Part shown: positions 10,701 through 19,461 of the stretch, piece after piece
Numbering within the stretch: the stretch's first letter is position 1
How the letters are laid out: each line of letters begins with the position of its first letter
The notes under the pieces: generated by a model
What the model was told of the DNA's origin: nothing
Databases searched by the model: none
Seen by the model: only the letters and a program-made list of their open reading frames with translations
Assembly: GCF_945859705.1 (NCBI RefSeq)
Contig: NC_079137.1
Coordinates: 28,267,322-28,331,321, forward strand
DNA length: 64,000 nt
Source: Episyrphus balteatus
Lineage: Eukaryota; Arthropoda; Insecta; Diptera; Syrphidae
Direction: 5' to 3'
Made by a program: the position numbers and the translations under genes

Positions 10701-12800
10701 GTTAAGTATCCGTACAGGTACCATGTTGTTCTTTGGTGCCACAAGAGTCTTCCCGATGATGATGTTTTCGGAACTCTGCTCAACTTCTGGTTCGACCATG
10801 AGGTATCGATGGTTTCCACAGTTCCCCTTTAACTTCGTCCACACAAAAACTTCTGAAGAAGGAGGCAGGCACATGTCTTCTTTGATGACAGTTCTAATTG
10901 TTGTTGAGTTTTCGCTGCCATAGACCATTGGAATCTCTACATTTCTGTATTTCAGGACTTGATTACCGATATCCAAAATGATTCCATGCTCCTTCATAAA
11001 GTCGATTCCAATGATGCACTCGTCACATATATCTGCCACCAAAAACACATGTAAAAACTTTAGTTCTGCTATACGGATCTCAAGACGAACTTCTCCGTAC
11101 ACTCTTGCTGCTTCTCCTGTGGCGGTCTTCAGACGATAGCTGTTGATGTTATGTAGCCACGTCATCTTTACCAAGTCTCTTCGTACAATAGAGGCGGTGG
11201 CACCGGTGTCAATTGTAGCCACGTGTTGGTTATTGTTTATGGTTGCCTCTACTGTCAGACTTTTGTTGTCTCGTTTAGTTTGTGAGACTTGAATTGTGGT
11301 TCTGGGGCCATCGATACCAGAAACCAGCTTCTGCCCCTCGAAGGTGGTTCTTACTCGTTTCCCGAATGGGAATTCAAGATGAGCATGAGTGTTAGTTGTA
11401 TCGCTTACCTGTTGTTGGGCAATATTCCTTTTTCCACAGTGTTGGCAAGCAGTTCTTCTTGGTGGCAATCTGCACTGCCGCTGGAGATGTCCGGTCTTGT
11501 TACAGTTCCAGCATCGAGCAGCTCCGTCTCGCTGGTTTCTTTGGAATGCGAGTTTTTGACAAGAGCATTCCTCCACTGTAACTTCTCTTACCCGATGAAC
11601 GCCTTGAGAAGCCTGTTCTGCTGCTTCCATAGTGAGTGCAAACGCTAATGCTTCAGGAAGGGAACGTTTTCCAGCTGTTCGAATTGCTCGCTGAAGATTT
11701 ATATCAGATACAGCACGTACAAAGGCTTCTGTCGCAAACTGATTGATAATGTCATCTCCTGCTGTCGGATATGCCAGATGAGCTAACCTTTCAATATCTG
11801 CTTGGAGTTGTTGCAGAGTTTCTCCTCTTTTCTGGACTCTTGTATTGAGTTGGACGCGGAAGACTTCCTGCATATGGCCATCTCCAAAGCGTTTTTCAAT
11901 GACCTGGACAAGAGCGTTAAAGTTACCATTCTTTTCTGGTGGTAAAGTTTGTAACAACTCAGCAGCAGGACCTCTAAGAGCAAGAGTCAGCGCTATACAT
12001 TTGTCTTCGTCATCCCAGCCATTTGTTGTGGCAGCTGCCTCAAACTGTTTCTTGTAGATCGACCAAGAACTTTGTCCATCAAAGGTTGGTGGATGCATTT
12101 CCTTCTTCTTTGAATACTCACCAGAACTTTCTCGGGCCTTAATTTTTCGAACCTTGTCCAACTCTTTAGTAATGTCTTGGAATTTCTCTTCGAACTTTGT
12201 GTCCATTGCCAACAGCTTTTCTTTGTTTTCTTCAACACGCTCGTCAAGAGCAGTGAACTTCTTCTCGAAATCACCAAGCTTTCCCTCTAAAAGATTTTTC
12301 TGTTCTTCTAGAAGATTCTTTTGCTCATCGCGATGTTCTTCTAGATGTTTCTCCATTTTTACGAGAAGATTCTGTTGTTCACTCTTTTGCTCGGTACGTT
12401 GTTTCTCAATTTTTTCGAGAAGATTCTGTTGTTCACTCTTTTGCTCTGTTCGTTGTTGTTCCATTTGTTCTCTTTGTTCATTGCGTTGTGTCTCAATTTG
12501 TTCAAGAAGATTTTTCTGTTCATCCTTTTGTTCTTTACGTTGCTGTTCCATTTGATCTTTCTGTTCTTCAAATTTTGCAAGGAGAACAGCCATCATGGAT
12601 GACATATCGGAACTAGTACTTACTCGTTCTTCTACCATTTCAACTTCGAATTGAAATGTATCCAAATCTTCGTTTTTCTGGGTTAAATAATCCTGCAGGC
12701 GAATAATGAGGTCATTTTTCGATCCAGCAGTAGGAAGACCTCGTTTAGTTAATTCCGCCTTCAGCTCAGTCAAACTTAACTGATTCAATGTCTTACCCAT
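7758..12800 (-). CDS. Gypsy Gag-Pol polyprotein with N-terminal SAP domain
   Basis: A single 1680-residue frame encodes the structural and replication proteins of the retrotransposon. In order: a SAP-like DNA-binding motif at residues 5-39 (LTELKAELTKRGLPTAGS); a long Glu/Gln-rich coiled coil with repeated EQKSEQQNLL units (about 60-215); Gag capsid-like region (about 230-410); one complete CCHC knuckle CWNCNKTGHLQRQC (about 428-441) followed by a broken one; aspartic protease with DTGA (about 530); reverse transcriptase with YLDD (about 943); RNase H starting near FIIDADAS; integrase with HHCC finger (about 1315-1370) and DDE residues in AIDVAGPF and HSDQGRNF (about 1393 and 1455); a C-terminal GPY/F-like segment near NWEGPYTV (about 1631). 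There is no frameshift between gag and pol and no env. All active-site motifs look intact. The SAP plus coiled-coil extension is the unusual part. Confidence 0.97.
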   Translation of the reverse strand: MGKTLNQLSLTELKAELTKRGLPTAGSKNDLIIRLQDYLTQKNEDLDTFQFEVEMVEERVSTSSDMSSMMAVLLAKFEEQKDQMEQQRKEQKDEQKNLLEQIETQRNEQREQMEQQRTEQKSEQQNLLEKIEKQRTEQKSEQQNLLVKMEKHLEEHRDEQKNLLEEQKNLLEGKLGDFEKKFTALDERVEENKEKLLAMDTKFEEKFQDITKELDKVRKIKARESSGEYSKKKEMHPPTFDGQSSWSIYKKQFEAAATTNGWDDEDKCIALTLALRGPAAELLQTLPPEKNGNFNALVQVIEKRFGDGHMQEVFRVQLNTRVQKRGETLQQLQADIERLAHLAYPTAGDDIINQFATEAFVRAVSDINLQRAIRTAGKRSLPEALAFALTMEAAEQASQGVHRVREVTVEECSCQKLAFQRNQRDGAARCWNCNKTGHLQRQCRLPPRRTACQHCGKRNIAQQQVSDTTNTHAHLEFPFGKRVRTTFEGQKLVSGIDGPRTTIQVSQTKRDNKSLTVEATINNNQHVATIDTGATASIVRRDLVKMTWLHNINSYRLKTATGEAARVYGEVRLEIRIAELKFLHVFLVADICDECIIGIDFMKEHGIILDIGNQVLKYRNVEIPMVYGSENSTTIRTVIKEDMCLPPSSEVFVWTKLKGNCGNHRYLMVEPEVEQSSENIIIGKTLVAPKNNMVPVRILNIKPYPIKLKKGEVVGQCESVSAITKINEMDTQMTMNSEKLKTQILKSDNLSQHQLNVAGRLLHEYADIFSSPSGQYGRTQLVQHRIDTGDARPIRQPARRLPLAKQSEVEEMISTMKKDGLIENSKSPWASPVVLVKKKDGSTRFCVDYRRLNDVTKKDSYPLPRISDTLDAMEGAQWFSTLDLKSGYWQVEIHPEDREKTAFSTGNGLWQFNVMPFGLCNAPATFERLMECVLNGLTWKSCLVYLDDVIVYGKTFDDHCENLKAVFQRLREAHLKLNPKKCALFKTEVKYLGHIISSQGVMTDPEKVDTVKNWPTPQDKHQLRSFLGLATYYRRFVKDFARIAKSLHQLTEKGKPFKWSGECEKSFQELKLRLCEAPVLAYPTPGKQFIIDADASNVGVGAVLSQIHDGEEKVVAYFSKVLSKQERNYCVTRRELLALVLATKHFHKYIYGQKFLLRTDHGALNWLLNFKNPEGQVARWIEILQTYQCQIQHRRGKLHSNADALSRRPCKQDCKHCTRLEEKEVVAVRRTRADPICGWSNEELRMAQQEDSDIEPILAWKEHEEKPEWADISDRSPNLKAYWAQWDSLHVQEGLLRRKWESADGKSYVMQLIVPQSKVNDVLREMHEGTSGGHLGINKTLEKVRQQFYWLRMREDVEKWCRKCDTCAASKGPARKMQSKMHQYNVGTPFERIAIDVAGPFPETNKGNRYILVVMDYFSKWPEAFAIPNQETKTVVDKIVFHWVSRFGVPMELHSDQGRNFESKIFQEVCSLLGIKKTRTTPLHPQSDGMVERFNRTLKEHLSKVVNDNQRDWDRHIPLFLMAYRSATHSSTGHTPSEVLFGSTIRLPSEIKFGCVPNEPQEIDEYVDNLKETLADIHQRTRTNIKASSDRMKTRYDARATATGFQEGELVWFYNPHRQKGLSPKLQQNWEGPYTVTTRINDVVYRIQRGVRGKLKVVHCDRLHRYNGERSNGVVRDEQS

Positions 12801-12938
12801 TTTAACTTTTCAAAACGCGAGCACTTTTACTTATTTCAAAATGTTTTACACTTTGTTTATTGTTAAAACACACGCGCACTTTTTATTTTATTCGCGAAAT
12901 TATCTGATTCGCACAAATAAATAAGTTTTATTCCACTT

Positions 12939-12949
12939 TTCTGACACCA
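12939..12949 (-). promoter_or_regulatory. Primer-binding site, probably tRNA-Leu
   Basis: On the minus strand TGGTGTCAGAA begins one base inside the 5' LTR. From memory this is complementary to the 3' end of an insect tRNA-Leu (…TTCTGACACCA). The 11-base match is inferred without alignment. Confidence 0.65.
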
Positions 12950-12950
12950 A

Positions 12951-13456
12951 TGTAATGTTTTATTCCGGGTTCACAATAAAACTTATTTCGTTTATTTTAA
13001 CTTCCACTTATCTTTCCGTTCAAATAAGAACACACTTTATTTCAAATCAATTTACTTTTATTATTCGCTCAAACAAACACACTTTTCAATCACTTTATTT
13101 ACTACTAACAATTTCCAACACTTTATTTCACTTTGTACTGTACTCTTTCACATTCAAGATTAAACTGTGTCCGGTCGGTGTCCACGCTGCCCTTTTATAC
13201 CTGAAATTCGGAATTCGAGAATGTCTTCGAAGGTTCTCGTCTTTGCTTCTCGAAGCTTCCTTTCCAAGAGGGGGCGCTTCATACTTCCAGTCCAGTGGGA
13301 TATTTTGGGATATTCAGCAGTCGAGGGAATTTCTTTGGATGCGTTCAGAGGGTAGTTTCTTAATTACTAAAGGTCCGTTCACATTTCTACCTTTACTGTA
13401 GCAGGTAGTGTGTTCAGACTTTTATCTTAAAAGTAGTTCGGTAATTCATCGTTACA
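12951..13456 (-). repeat. Gypsy 5' LTR
   Basis: This is the second 506-bp LTR, at the 5' end of the minus-strand element. It would contain the promoter. No substitution relative to the 7241-7746 copy was noticed on reading. Confidence 0.96.
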
Positions 13457-13924
13457 GTATTGTTAATGCATCGTTTAATGTGTGAAGGAAAAAATGAATT
13501 ATATTTTTATTTTTTATTTTATTTTATTTTACAAGATTTTTAAGCCAACAACTTTTGTTTTTGTTCGACAGTTTTTCAAACGATTCAAACTAACAAAAAA
13601 TTGAACAACAAAACTCTAAAAATAGGCTTGAAACTGTTGTTTAAAAAAGCTAATAGTTTGCGTTCTAGTGGTTGGATATTCAAGATTTAGGTCCTCAGAG
13701 TCAGGGAAAATGACACTTAAAATACATATTAAAGTTACAACAAAGAGACAATCTGCATAAAGTGTTGAATGCAAAAATGCATTTTATCCGTTTCTGAAGT
13801 ACGTCACAAGGATAAAACTTTTGCAAAACATATGTAAGACTTAATAACATCATAAAATAACAAATTCATTAATGGCCGCGTAACGTCCACGTTCCATACA
13901 ACTTTGCCCATTCTCTTTTGTTAC

Positions 13925-14778
13925 TAAATTTTTCTGTTTCAATGCTAATGATTTTTTAATTTTGCTTTTCCTGAAAAATAGTGCTTTTTGAGTGGTGACA
14001 CTATTCGTCTCAACTTACGATGTGTTCTTTTACTTAAAAAAGGATTTATACAGAGCTTTTATGGTAATTTTCAGGTTTAAATCTTTTTCCTGGTGAGATA
14101 TGAAGCAATTCTGACAAGTTCTTCATTAAATAAGTTCAAAAACAGGAAGCCAACATTTATAAACATATGAGTTTAATGTTAAGAAATGGCAATGAAATGA
14201 AATGTAAATTGCACTATGGGAAAAAAGTTAGAAGATAACAGTAGCTAGTTAGACGGGAAGTTTCAAACAAAACTTTCAACATTTAAAAAAATGGATTTTC
14301 AGAAAGATTGTTTTACTTTAAAATAATGTTTTAGCAAATGAAAAATACTCAATAGAAGAGGGTGTTCCTTCTGTAATATGGATTTTATTAACTAATTTAG
14401 GATAATACCACAGAGGTTAGCCACTTATACCATACCTACTTTACTCAGATTCTGAACCCAATTAATTATTTATTGTGTAAATGGTACCTAATTACATAAG
14501 AATTTGAGATTTGAAGTACCTGCATCTTTAACCCGCTACAATGGAAATAGCCTAAAGCAAAGGCTAAATCCTTGTGTTGCATTTTCTTCTTTTTTTCTTC
14601 TATTGAGTTACTTTTTGAAATAAAAAAACAATAGTTAGAAACTCGATTAACTTTTTGTTTTAGTTCATTATTTGAAATTTAAAAATATGGTCACCGTGGC
14701 ATGGTCAAGAATCAGGAAACTTGTTTGCAGATAGGGAACTGCTAATTATGTTATATAGGATATCCTTTGTTGGATTAA
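13925..14778. other. AT-rich intergenic stretch, nothing recognised
   Basis: No coding frame, repeat end or RNA gene was seen. The 74-codon minus-strand frame at 14705-14929 crosses a MITE end and has no family resemblance. Confidence 0.5.
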
Positions 14779-15000
14779 GATTGTCAACTATCAATTGATA
14801 GTTGATACAAAATAAATTTCGATCTCTTTTATTATCTAATTTCCAAAAAATTTTAAAACAAAGAATGATGCCAACTGTTATTATTTGAAATGTAGGCAAT
14901 TGAAAAATTCCAATTAAAAAAACGATCAATTTTCCTCCAAATTAGATTTTAAAACACCAAATTTCAGTATTTATCAACCATCAATTGATAGTTGACAATC
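14779..15000. mobile_element. 222-bp MITE with palindromic ends
   Basis: The ends 14779-14808 and 14971-15000 are inverted copies of a 30-bp sequence starting GATTGTCAACTATCAATTGA with one or two mismatches. Each end is itself a palindrome (ATCAACTATCAATTGATAGT core). It is non-coding. Confidence 0.65.
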
Positions 15001-15130
15001 GTAATAGAGGTGTTAAAGGTTTTGAATCATATCACAATTTTTTTTTACAAACAACTGTGAGTACCTACTGTTCGGAAACTAGGATTCTTAAAACAATAGA
15101 ACTTGAGATAACAATAAAAAAAAATCATCC

Positions 15131-15700
15131 TATAATCTAAGCAACCCCTCAAGTGGGACCCATTCGTGCATTTTTACTTGCGATATAACTATATTTACTA
15201 TGCGGCGCAAGTTTAGTATTCGTAAACAAAATCGAACTCTAGATAACAATCAGACATGACATTGCGATATGATAGAGAATACGAAAAAAGTGGGTTCCGC
15301 AATTCTTTTTTGCCTGTTTGTCCTTTTATCTATCTGTCAATCTTTATCTATTTTGAACAACAGTCTAAAATACTGAACGATTTTCTCCAAACTTGGTGGT
15401 TATGAGTTTTGTGACATTCCCTAAAACGAAATTGAAATTTTATTTTAAGGAGGACCAAATTCAACTGTACCTACCTGCCAACCAAAAAAAAAAAAAACAA
15501 CTTAATTTTCTCAGAAATGGCTCTAAGGATTTTGATTAAAATTTTTGTCGTGTACCAACTTTATTGACAAATATCATCGTACTTTTAAAATTAAAAACCT
15601 ATTTTACTAAAACATATTAAGGGTACCTGCCATAGAACCGTTTTCTCGATTCCTCTCATTAATATTTAAAATGATTTTTACCAAGATTTTTGTAAAAAAC
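15131..15700 (+). mobile_element. Diverged Helentron-like repeat with a head-to-tail junction, copy B
   Basis: From about 15171 on, the element start (TTTTTACTTGCGATATA), the decayed microsatellite zone near 15300-15350 (TTGTCCTTTTATCTATCTGT) and the conserved ACCTGCCATAGAACCGTTTT block can be followed. Immediately upstream, 15139-15170 resembles the element's 3' terminus (AAGCAAC ... GGGACCCATTCGTGCATT), so the end of one unit joins the start of the next. It is older and more diverged than the other copies. Confidence 0.55.
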
Positions 15701-15706
15701 ATTTAA

Positions 15707-16082
15707 CCCTTTCGAACCCAGAGTTACTCTCATGTAACATACATTTAAAAATTCGTTAATTTATATGGTCAACATTTTGAAAAAGATATAAAAAACGTAA
15801 ATCCATAAAGTGTTTTGTTTTTTAGCTTAAAAGAAGTAGTAATATGTACATTTATTATTATAAAAAAAATTATTTTCTCAGTTTTTTTTTTTGTGGTCAT
15901 AGACAGTGTATACGACTTAAATGTAACATGAGAGTAACACATTAGTTTGGCTATTTATTATGTTGGCTATTTATTATGTTGGCAAATAACTTTTTTCTTA
16001 GTTGTAATGTGTTTGACACGATAACACTGAAAAAAATTATTACTGTTAAAGTGTTGTTATTCATAGTTTGGGTTTTAAATGG
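15707..16082. mobile_element. TTAA-flanked MITE (piggyBac-like)
   Basis: TTAA occurs at 15703-15706 and 16083-16086. The ends CCCTTTCGAACCCAGA and the inverse of TTTGGGTTTTAAATGG match at about two thirds of positions. A much better inverted pair lies further in: GTTACTCTCATGTAACAT (15723-15740) against ATGTAACATGAGAGTAAC (15921-15938). The C-rich end and TTAA flanks suggest piggyBac. It is non-coding. Confidence 0.6.
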
Positions 16083-16086
16083 TTAA

Positions 16087-17070
16087 GCGACCGCAATGTT
16101 GGAAATCAATCCTTGGATCTATTGTGCAAAAGACAAATCTTAAAACAGTTTAAAACTCTGGGCTGCTGACTATGTATGTATCTAGATATGTTAAGTTGTC
16201 CAAAGTTTGACTTGGCCTTTAATATTAAGGTGCGTTCTATGCCTCACTGATAACGGGAAGTGCAACTCATGCTGACGTTCCACCCTTTTTCGAGCATACA
16301 GCCAATGTTCCTCAATTTATAAGACGTTATCACGTCAAAAATTTATAAGTAGGTAGGTATAGGTACATGACAAAATTGAGCAATTGTCAATTACTGACCA
16401 ATTGGTGACAGGAGAAGAGAATTGAAATTTGAACCCGTTTTGATAAACTTTGCCAATTTGAATACAGTTCCTCGTTGAAGGACTTCATACCTATCCGCTA
16501 TCCCTACTTACAAATTAATTTTATTGAATTTCAAATTGTATGTAGGTTATATTATTTTTATTATATACCTATCATTATAATACATGGGTAATCAAAATGG
16601 TCGAATACGTGTATAAGTAATTAATTATGTGGAGATAACCTTATTTAATGCAATTAAATATAATATGCTGATAAGATTGTTGGTGTATTCTGTGTAAGTA
16701 TAAGTACCTAACTTGCTTATATTAAAAACACATTGAAGAACAATAAGTAAGTACCTGTTTGTGATTGACTACTGTTCGATAAAACACATGATTTAATTAT
16801 TGCTTCTTATCTAAAACATTAACTTTAGCCTTCAAATAGTTTTGGTTATCATAAAAGTGAGTAATTTTTTTTTTTTTTAAGAAATTGGGTATAGGTTAAT
16901 ATGATTTTGAACTTTTTGATTGACAATTTCAACTTTTTTCTGTACCTATGTACGTATAAAGGTTTTCCCGGAAATTATTATTGAAAACCATCAACGATTA
17001 AGCCTGGTACGCTGTTTTTTCACACTAAATAATGCTTGAGAGATTGTATTCATGTAAACTAACAACAATG
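16087..17070. other. AT-rich intergenic stretch with one truncated MITE end
   Basis: No gene was seen. AGCCTGGTACGCTG at about 17001-17014 is one end of the hairpin family found complete at 1447 and 19310; the rest of that copy is missing. Confidence 0.5.
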
Positions 17071-18984
17071 CACAGTGGTACCGGTTTCTAAGAAGGGCGG
17101 CCATAGGGGATTATGGTTAGGATAGCAACAAAATATACTTGAATACGTGTAAGAATATATTTTGAATGAATGAATTAATTTAAAAACAATTGTTTTATAA
17201 AGAAATATTGTATGTATATATTTAATAACAAAATGTAAAAAGAAGCCTTGAATCTACATACAAACAAATGATAAGTTATTTTTTAAAATTATTTATTTGG
17301 TTTTTTTTTTCAATTTCAGTCATAACTAGGGATAGGATGTTGTGGACCTAAAAACTTAAAAAAAGGCAAAATAAAACTCTAAAAAAGGCATAAAAAGGCA
17401 TTTATTGATTGAAAGCATGTAATATAAAAATTAATTGTAGTAATTTTGAACAATCATGAGTTTTTTTTAAATTTTCAGGTAACAAGCGCCTGCGATTGTC
17501 CCTTATTGGAGACTTTTCACGGTTTGATTTTTGCCGTGCGGCCAAGCTTTTTTAACTCGTGTGAACGTAAGCTGCAAATCGTGCGACATATCGCGCGGCT
17601 AAAATCGACTCGTGAAAAGTCGTCATAAGTGCTTTAAAGGAGCTAAAGATTAAATTAATTAATTAATTAAAGCACTCGACATCACCCACTTCAACATTTG
17701 CCGGGAGCTCTTGATTTGTGTTCCCATTTATTACTCAATCTACTTGTTCAACTCTCTCGAGTCCCTTATTGCAAAAAAAAACTGATTTGTACTTCTCAAC
17801 AACATCTTTTGCGACTGCCCTTTTCTCGGCTTCCAAATCTCTCTTGATTTTCAAAATCTGGAGAACTTCTCCAATCGAATATTGTAAATTGAGTAAGTTA
17901 GCTTTTGAACCCTGATACGTGTCGGTTGCCGGCCGCGCAATAGAACATAGAAGGCATTAAATGGTAGCAATAGCAGACAAACAAGTTGCATTGGTAGATC
18001 CTTAATATAGATATATTGAGTAAGTTGTCTTTTTGTTTGTATTTGAGTGTTTTGTGTGTAGGTATTACTTTAAAGACGCTAAAAAGATTGAAAAAAAAAA
18101 CATATAAAAAGGCAAAAAAAGGCAATAACAAGAGAAAAGGCAAAAAAAGGCAAAAATGTAAGAAAAGGCAAAAAAAAGGCAAAATAAAATACATATTTTT
18201 GGCACGAGGGGGACGTGAAACGTGTTTGTTTTTAATTTATAGTGTCGTACGATTGAGCAAGAAAAAAAGGCAAATTCCACAACATCCTATCTCTGGTCAT
18301 AACTTTTATGTTACATTTCAGATTTAAAGCTTGCTTAATATCATATATTTTTATAAAAATATGTGCAAAAACTTAAGGAAAACATAAAAACTTAAAAAAA
18401 AAAAATTTTTTTGAAAAAGTTTTAAATATGAGAAATATGGGTAAAATTGAAACAATGAGTGTGAAAGAGTCAGTCGTAGCCCGTCGCACTTATTCGCAGA
18501 CAGAATCAATTGTTTAAGAAACTACACGTGCTAGAGAAAATTTATGTATATGAATCATGTATTTATATTGATGACAACATAGTTAAAAGTTTCGGTAAAG
18601 TGAGAAGAAAAACAAAAGTATGGAATTTGAACCTGTCCTTTTCTAGTCTGTTTTGTATTGAAAATTTTAAATAAAATAGAATTGTAAACTCTTTAAATAT
18701 AGTACATACCTTTAACTTTAAGTTCCATAACAAAAAAAAAAACTTTAAAAATAATTTTAACCGAAAAATACACTTAAAAGTTTAAGTTGATTCGGGACCA
18801 AAAATAAAGAAATCAGACTTTTTTCGACAACTTTTCATGGTCGATATGAAAAGTTCCGTTATTTTCTCAAAATGTCTGTTATGCTATCTTAAAGAATAGG
18901 CTTTTTATAACAAATATAACGAAAAATGACGTCATTATATTGACATCGATATTTCGGCCTATGGCCTACTACGGAACCACTGTG
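17071..18984. mobile_element. Transib-like non-autonomous element, CACAGTG ends, 5-bp TSD
   Basis: The left end CACAGTGGTACCG and the inverse of the right end CACAGTGGTTCCG differ at one base. GGCCATAGG follows in both arms about 15-25 bp further in. The direct repeat CAATG flanks both sides (17066-17070 and 18985-18989). A CACWRTG-type terminus with 5-bp target duplication is diagnostic of Transib, the superfamily related to the RAG1 recombinase. No transposase frame remains. Without the nested hAT element (17327-18295) it is about 940 bp. Confidence 0.65.
17327..18295. mobile_element. hAT element nested in the Transib-like element
   Basis: This 969-bp element starts TAGGGATAGGATGTTGTGGA and ends with the inverse of CAGAGATAGGATGTTGTGGA. 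It has the perfect 8-bp duplication GTCATAAC (17319-17326 and 18296-18303). Both ends carry many AAAAAGGCA motifs in the same orientation, which may be transposase-binding subterminal repeats. A short inner inverted pair (GACTTTTCACG / CGTGAAAAGTC) lies at about 17510 and 17610. No transposase frame survives; the Lys-rich ORF at 18016-18327 is low-complexity. Confidence 0.82.
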
Positions 18985-19309
18985 CAATGGGGCTATCGTT
19001 TTGAATTGACAATTTCAGGCTAAAAGTAGGTATTTGTAATTAAAAAAACCCACCTGCCAGAATTATATTTAAGATTTAATTTAAAAAGCGCATACTTTTC
19101 TTTTATGATTTAAACAAAATAACGACAGTCTCATAAATTCCATTATTTTGACTCTTAAGAAACAGCATATTTCTTGACACTACTTTCAAAACTCTACTGT
19201 TTACATATGACAGTGATTGAATATTGTCGTAAATTTATACAATTCTTTGGCCATTGCTTGAATATTTATATCCATAACCCATTAAACAAACAAGACACAA
19301 CACTTCTTG

Positions 19310-19461
19310 AAGCCTGGTACGCTGCTCGCGCTAAATTTTAGCTCCCATACAAATTATCGAAAATTTTTAGCCGAGATAAAATGGATCCCATACAAGTTAT
19401 CGATAATTTGTATGGGAATTTTATCTCAGCTAAAATTTAGCGCGAGCTGCGTACCAGGCTT
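19310..19461. mobile_element. 152-bp hairpin MITE, AGCCTGGTACGCTG family, copy 2
   Basis: It is nearly identical in sequence and identical in length to 1447-1598. Flanking TGA on both sides fits a 3-bp target duplication. The plus-strand ORF at 19307-19501 is only the translation of this hairpin. Confidence 0.75.

Larger units (their letters stand above)
7241..13456 (-). mobile_element. Complete Ty3/Gypsy LTR retrotransposon
   Basis: The element is 6216 bp, with two 506-bp LTRs that look identical by eye, TG...CA ends, the 4-bp duplication GTAT (7237-7240 and 13457-13460), a primer-binding site, a polypurine tract and one uninterrupted Gag-Pol frame. Identical LTRs and an open frame indicate a recent insertion that could still be active. 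It lies between ND-B14 and the gene at 31350, on the opposite strand to both. No envelope ORF follows pol. Confidence 0.97.
7098..13921. mobile_element. Older TIR-like element split by the Gypsy insertion
   Basis: Sequence around 7098-7140 (GAGAATGGGCA ... GCGGCCATTAATGAA) recurs inverted at 13866-13921 (TTCATTAATGGCCGC ... TGCCCATTCTC), with a gap of about 15 bp in one arm. Removing the 6.2-kb retrotransposon leaves an element of roughly 0.6 kb. It is non-coding and its ends and superfamily are unresolved. Confidence 0.5.

Noticed and set aside
12154..12555. 133-codon Ser/Cys-rich plus-strand ORF
   Set aside because: It is the antisense of the coiled-coil repeats in the Gypsy Gag.
18016..18327. 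103-codon Lys-rich ORF
   Set aside because: Translation of AAAAAGGCA repeats inside the hAT element.
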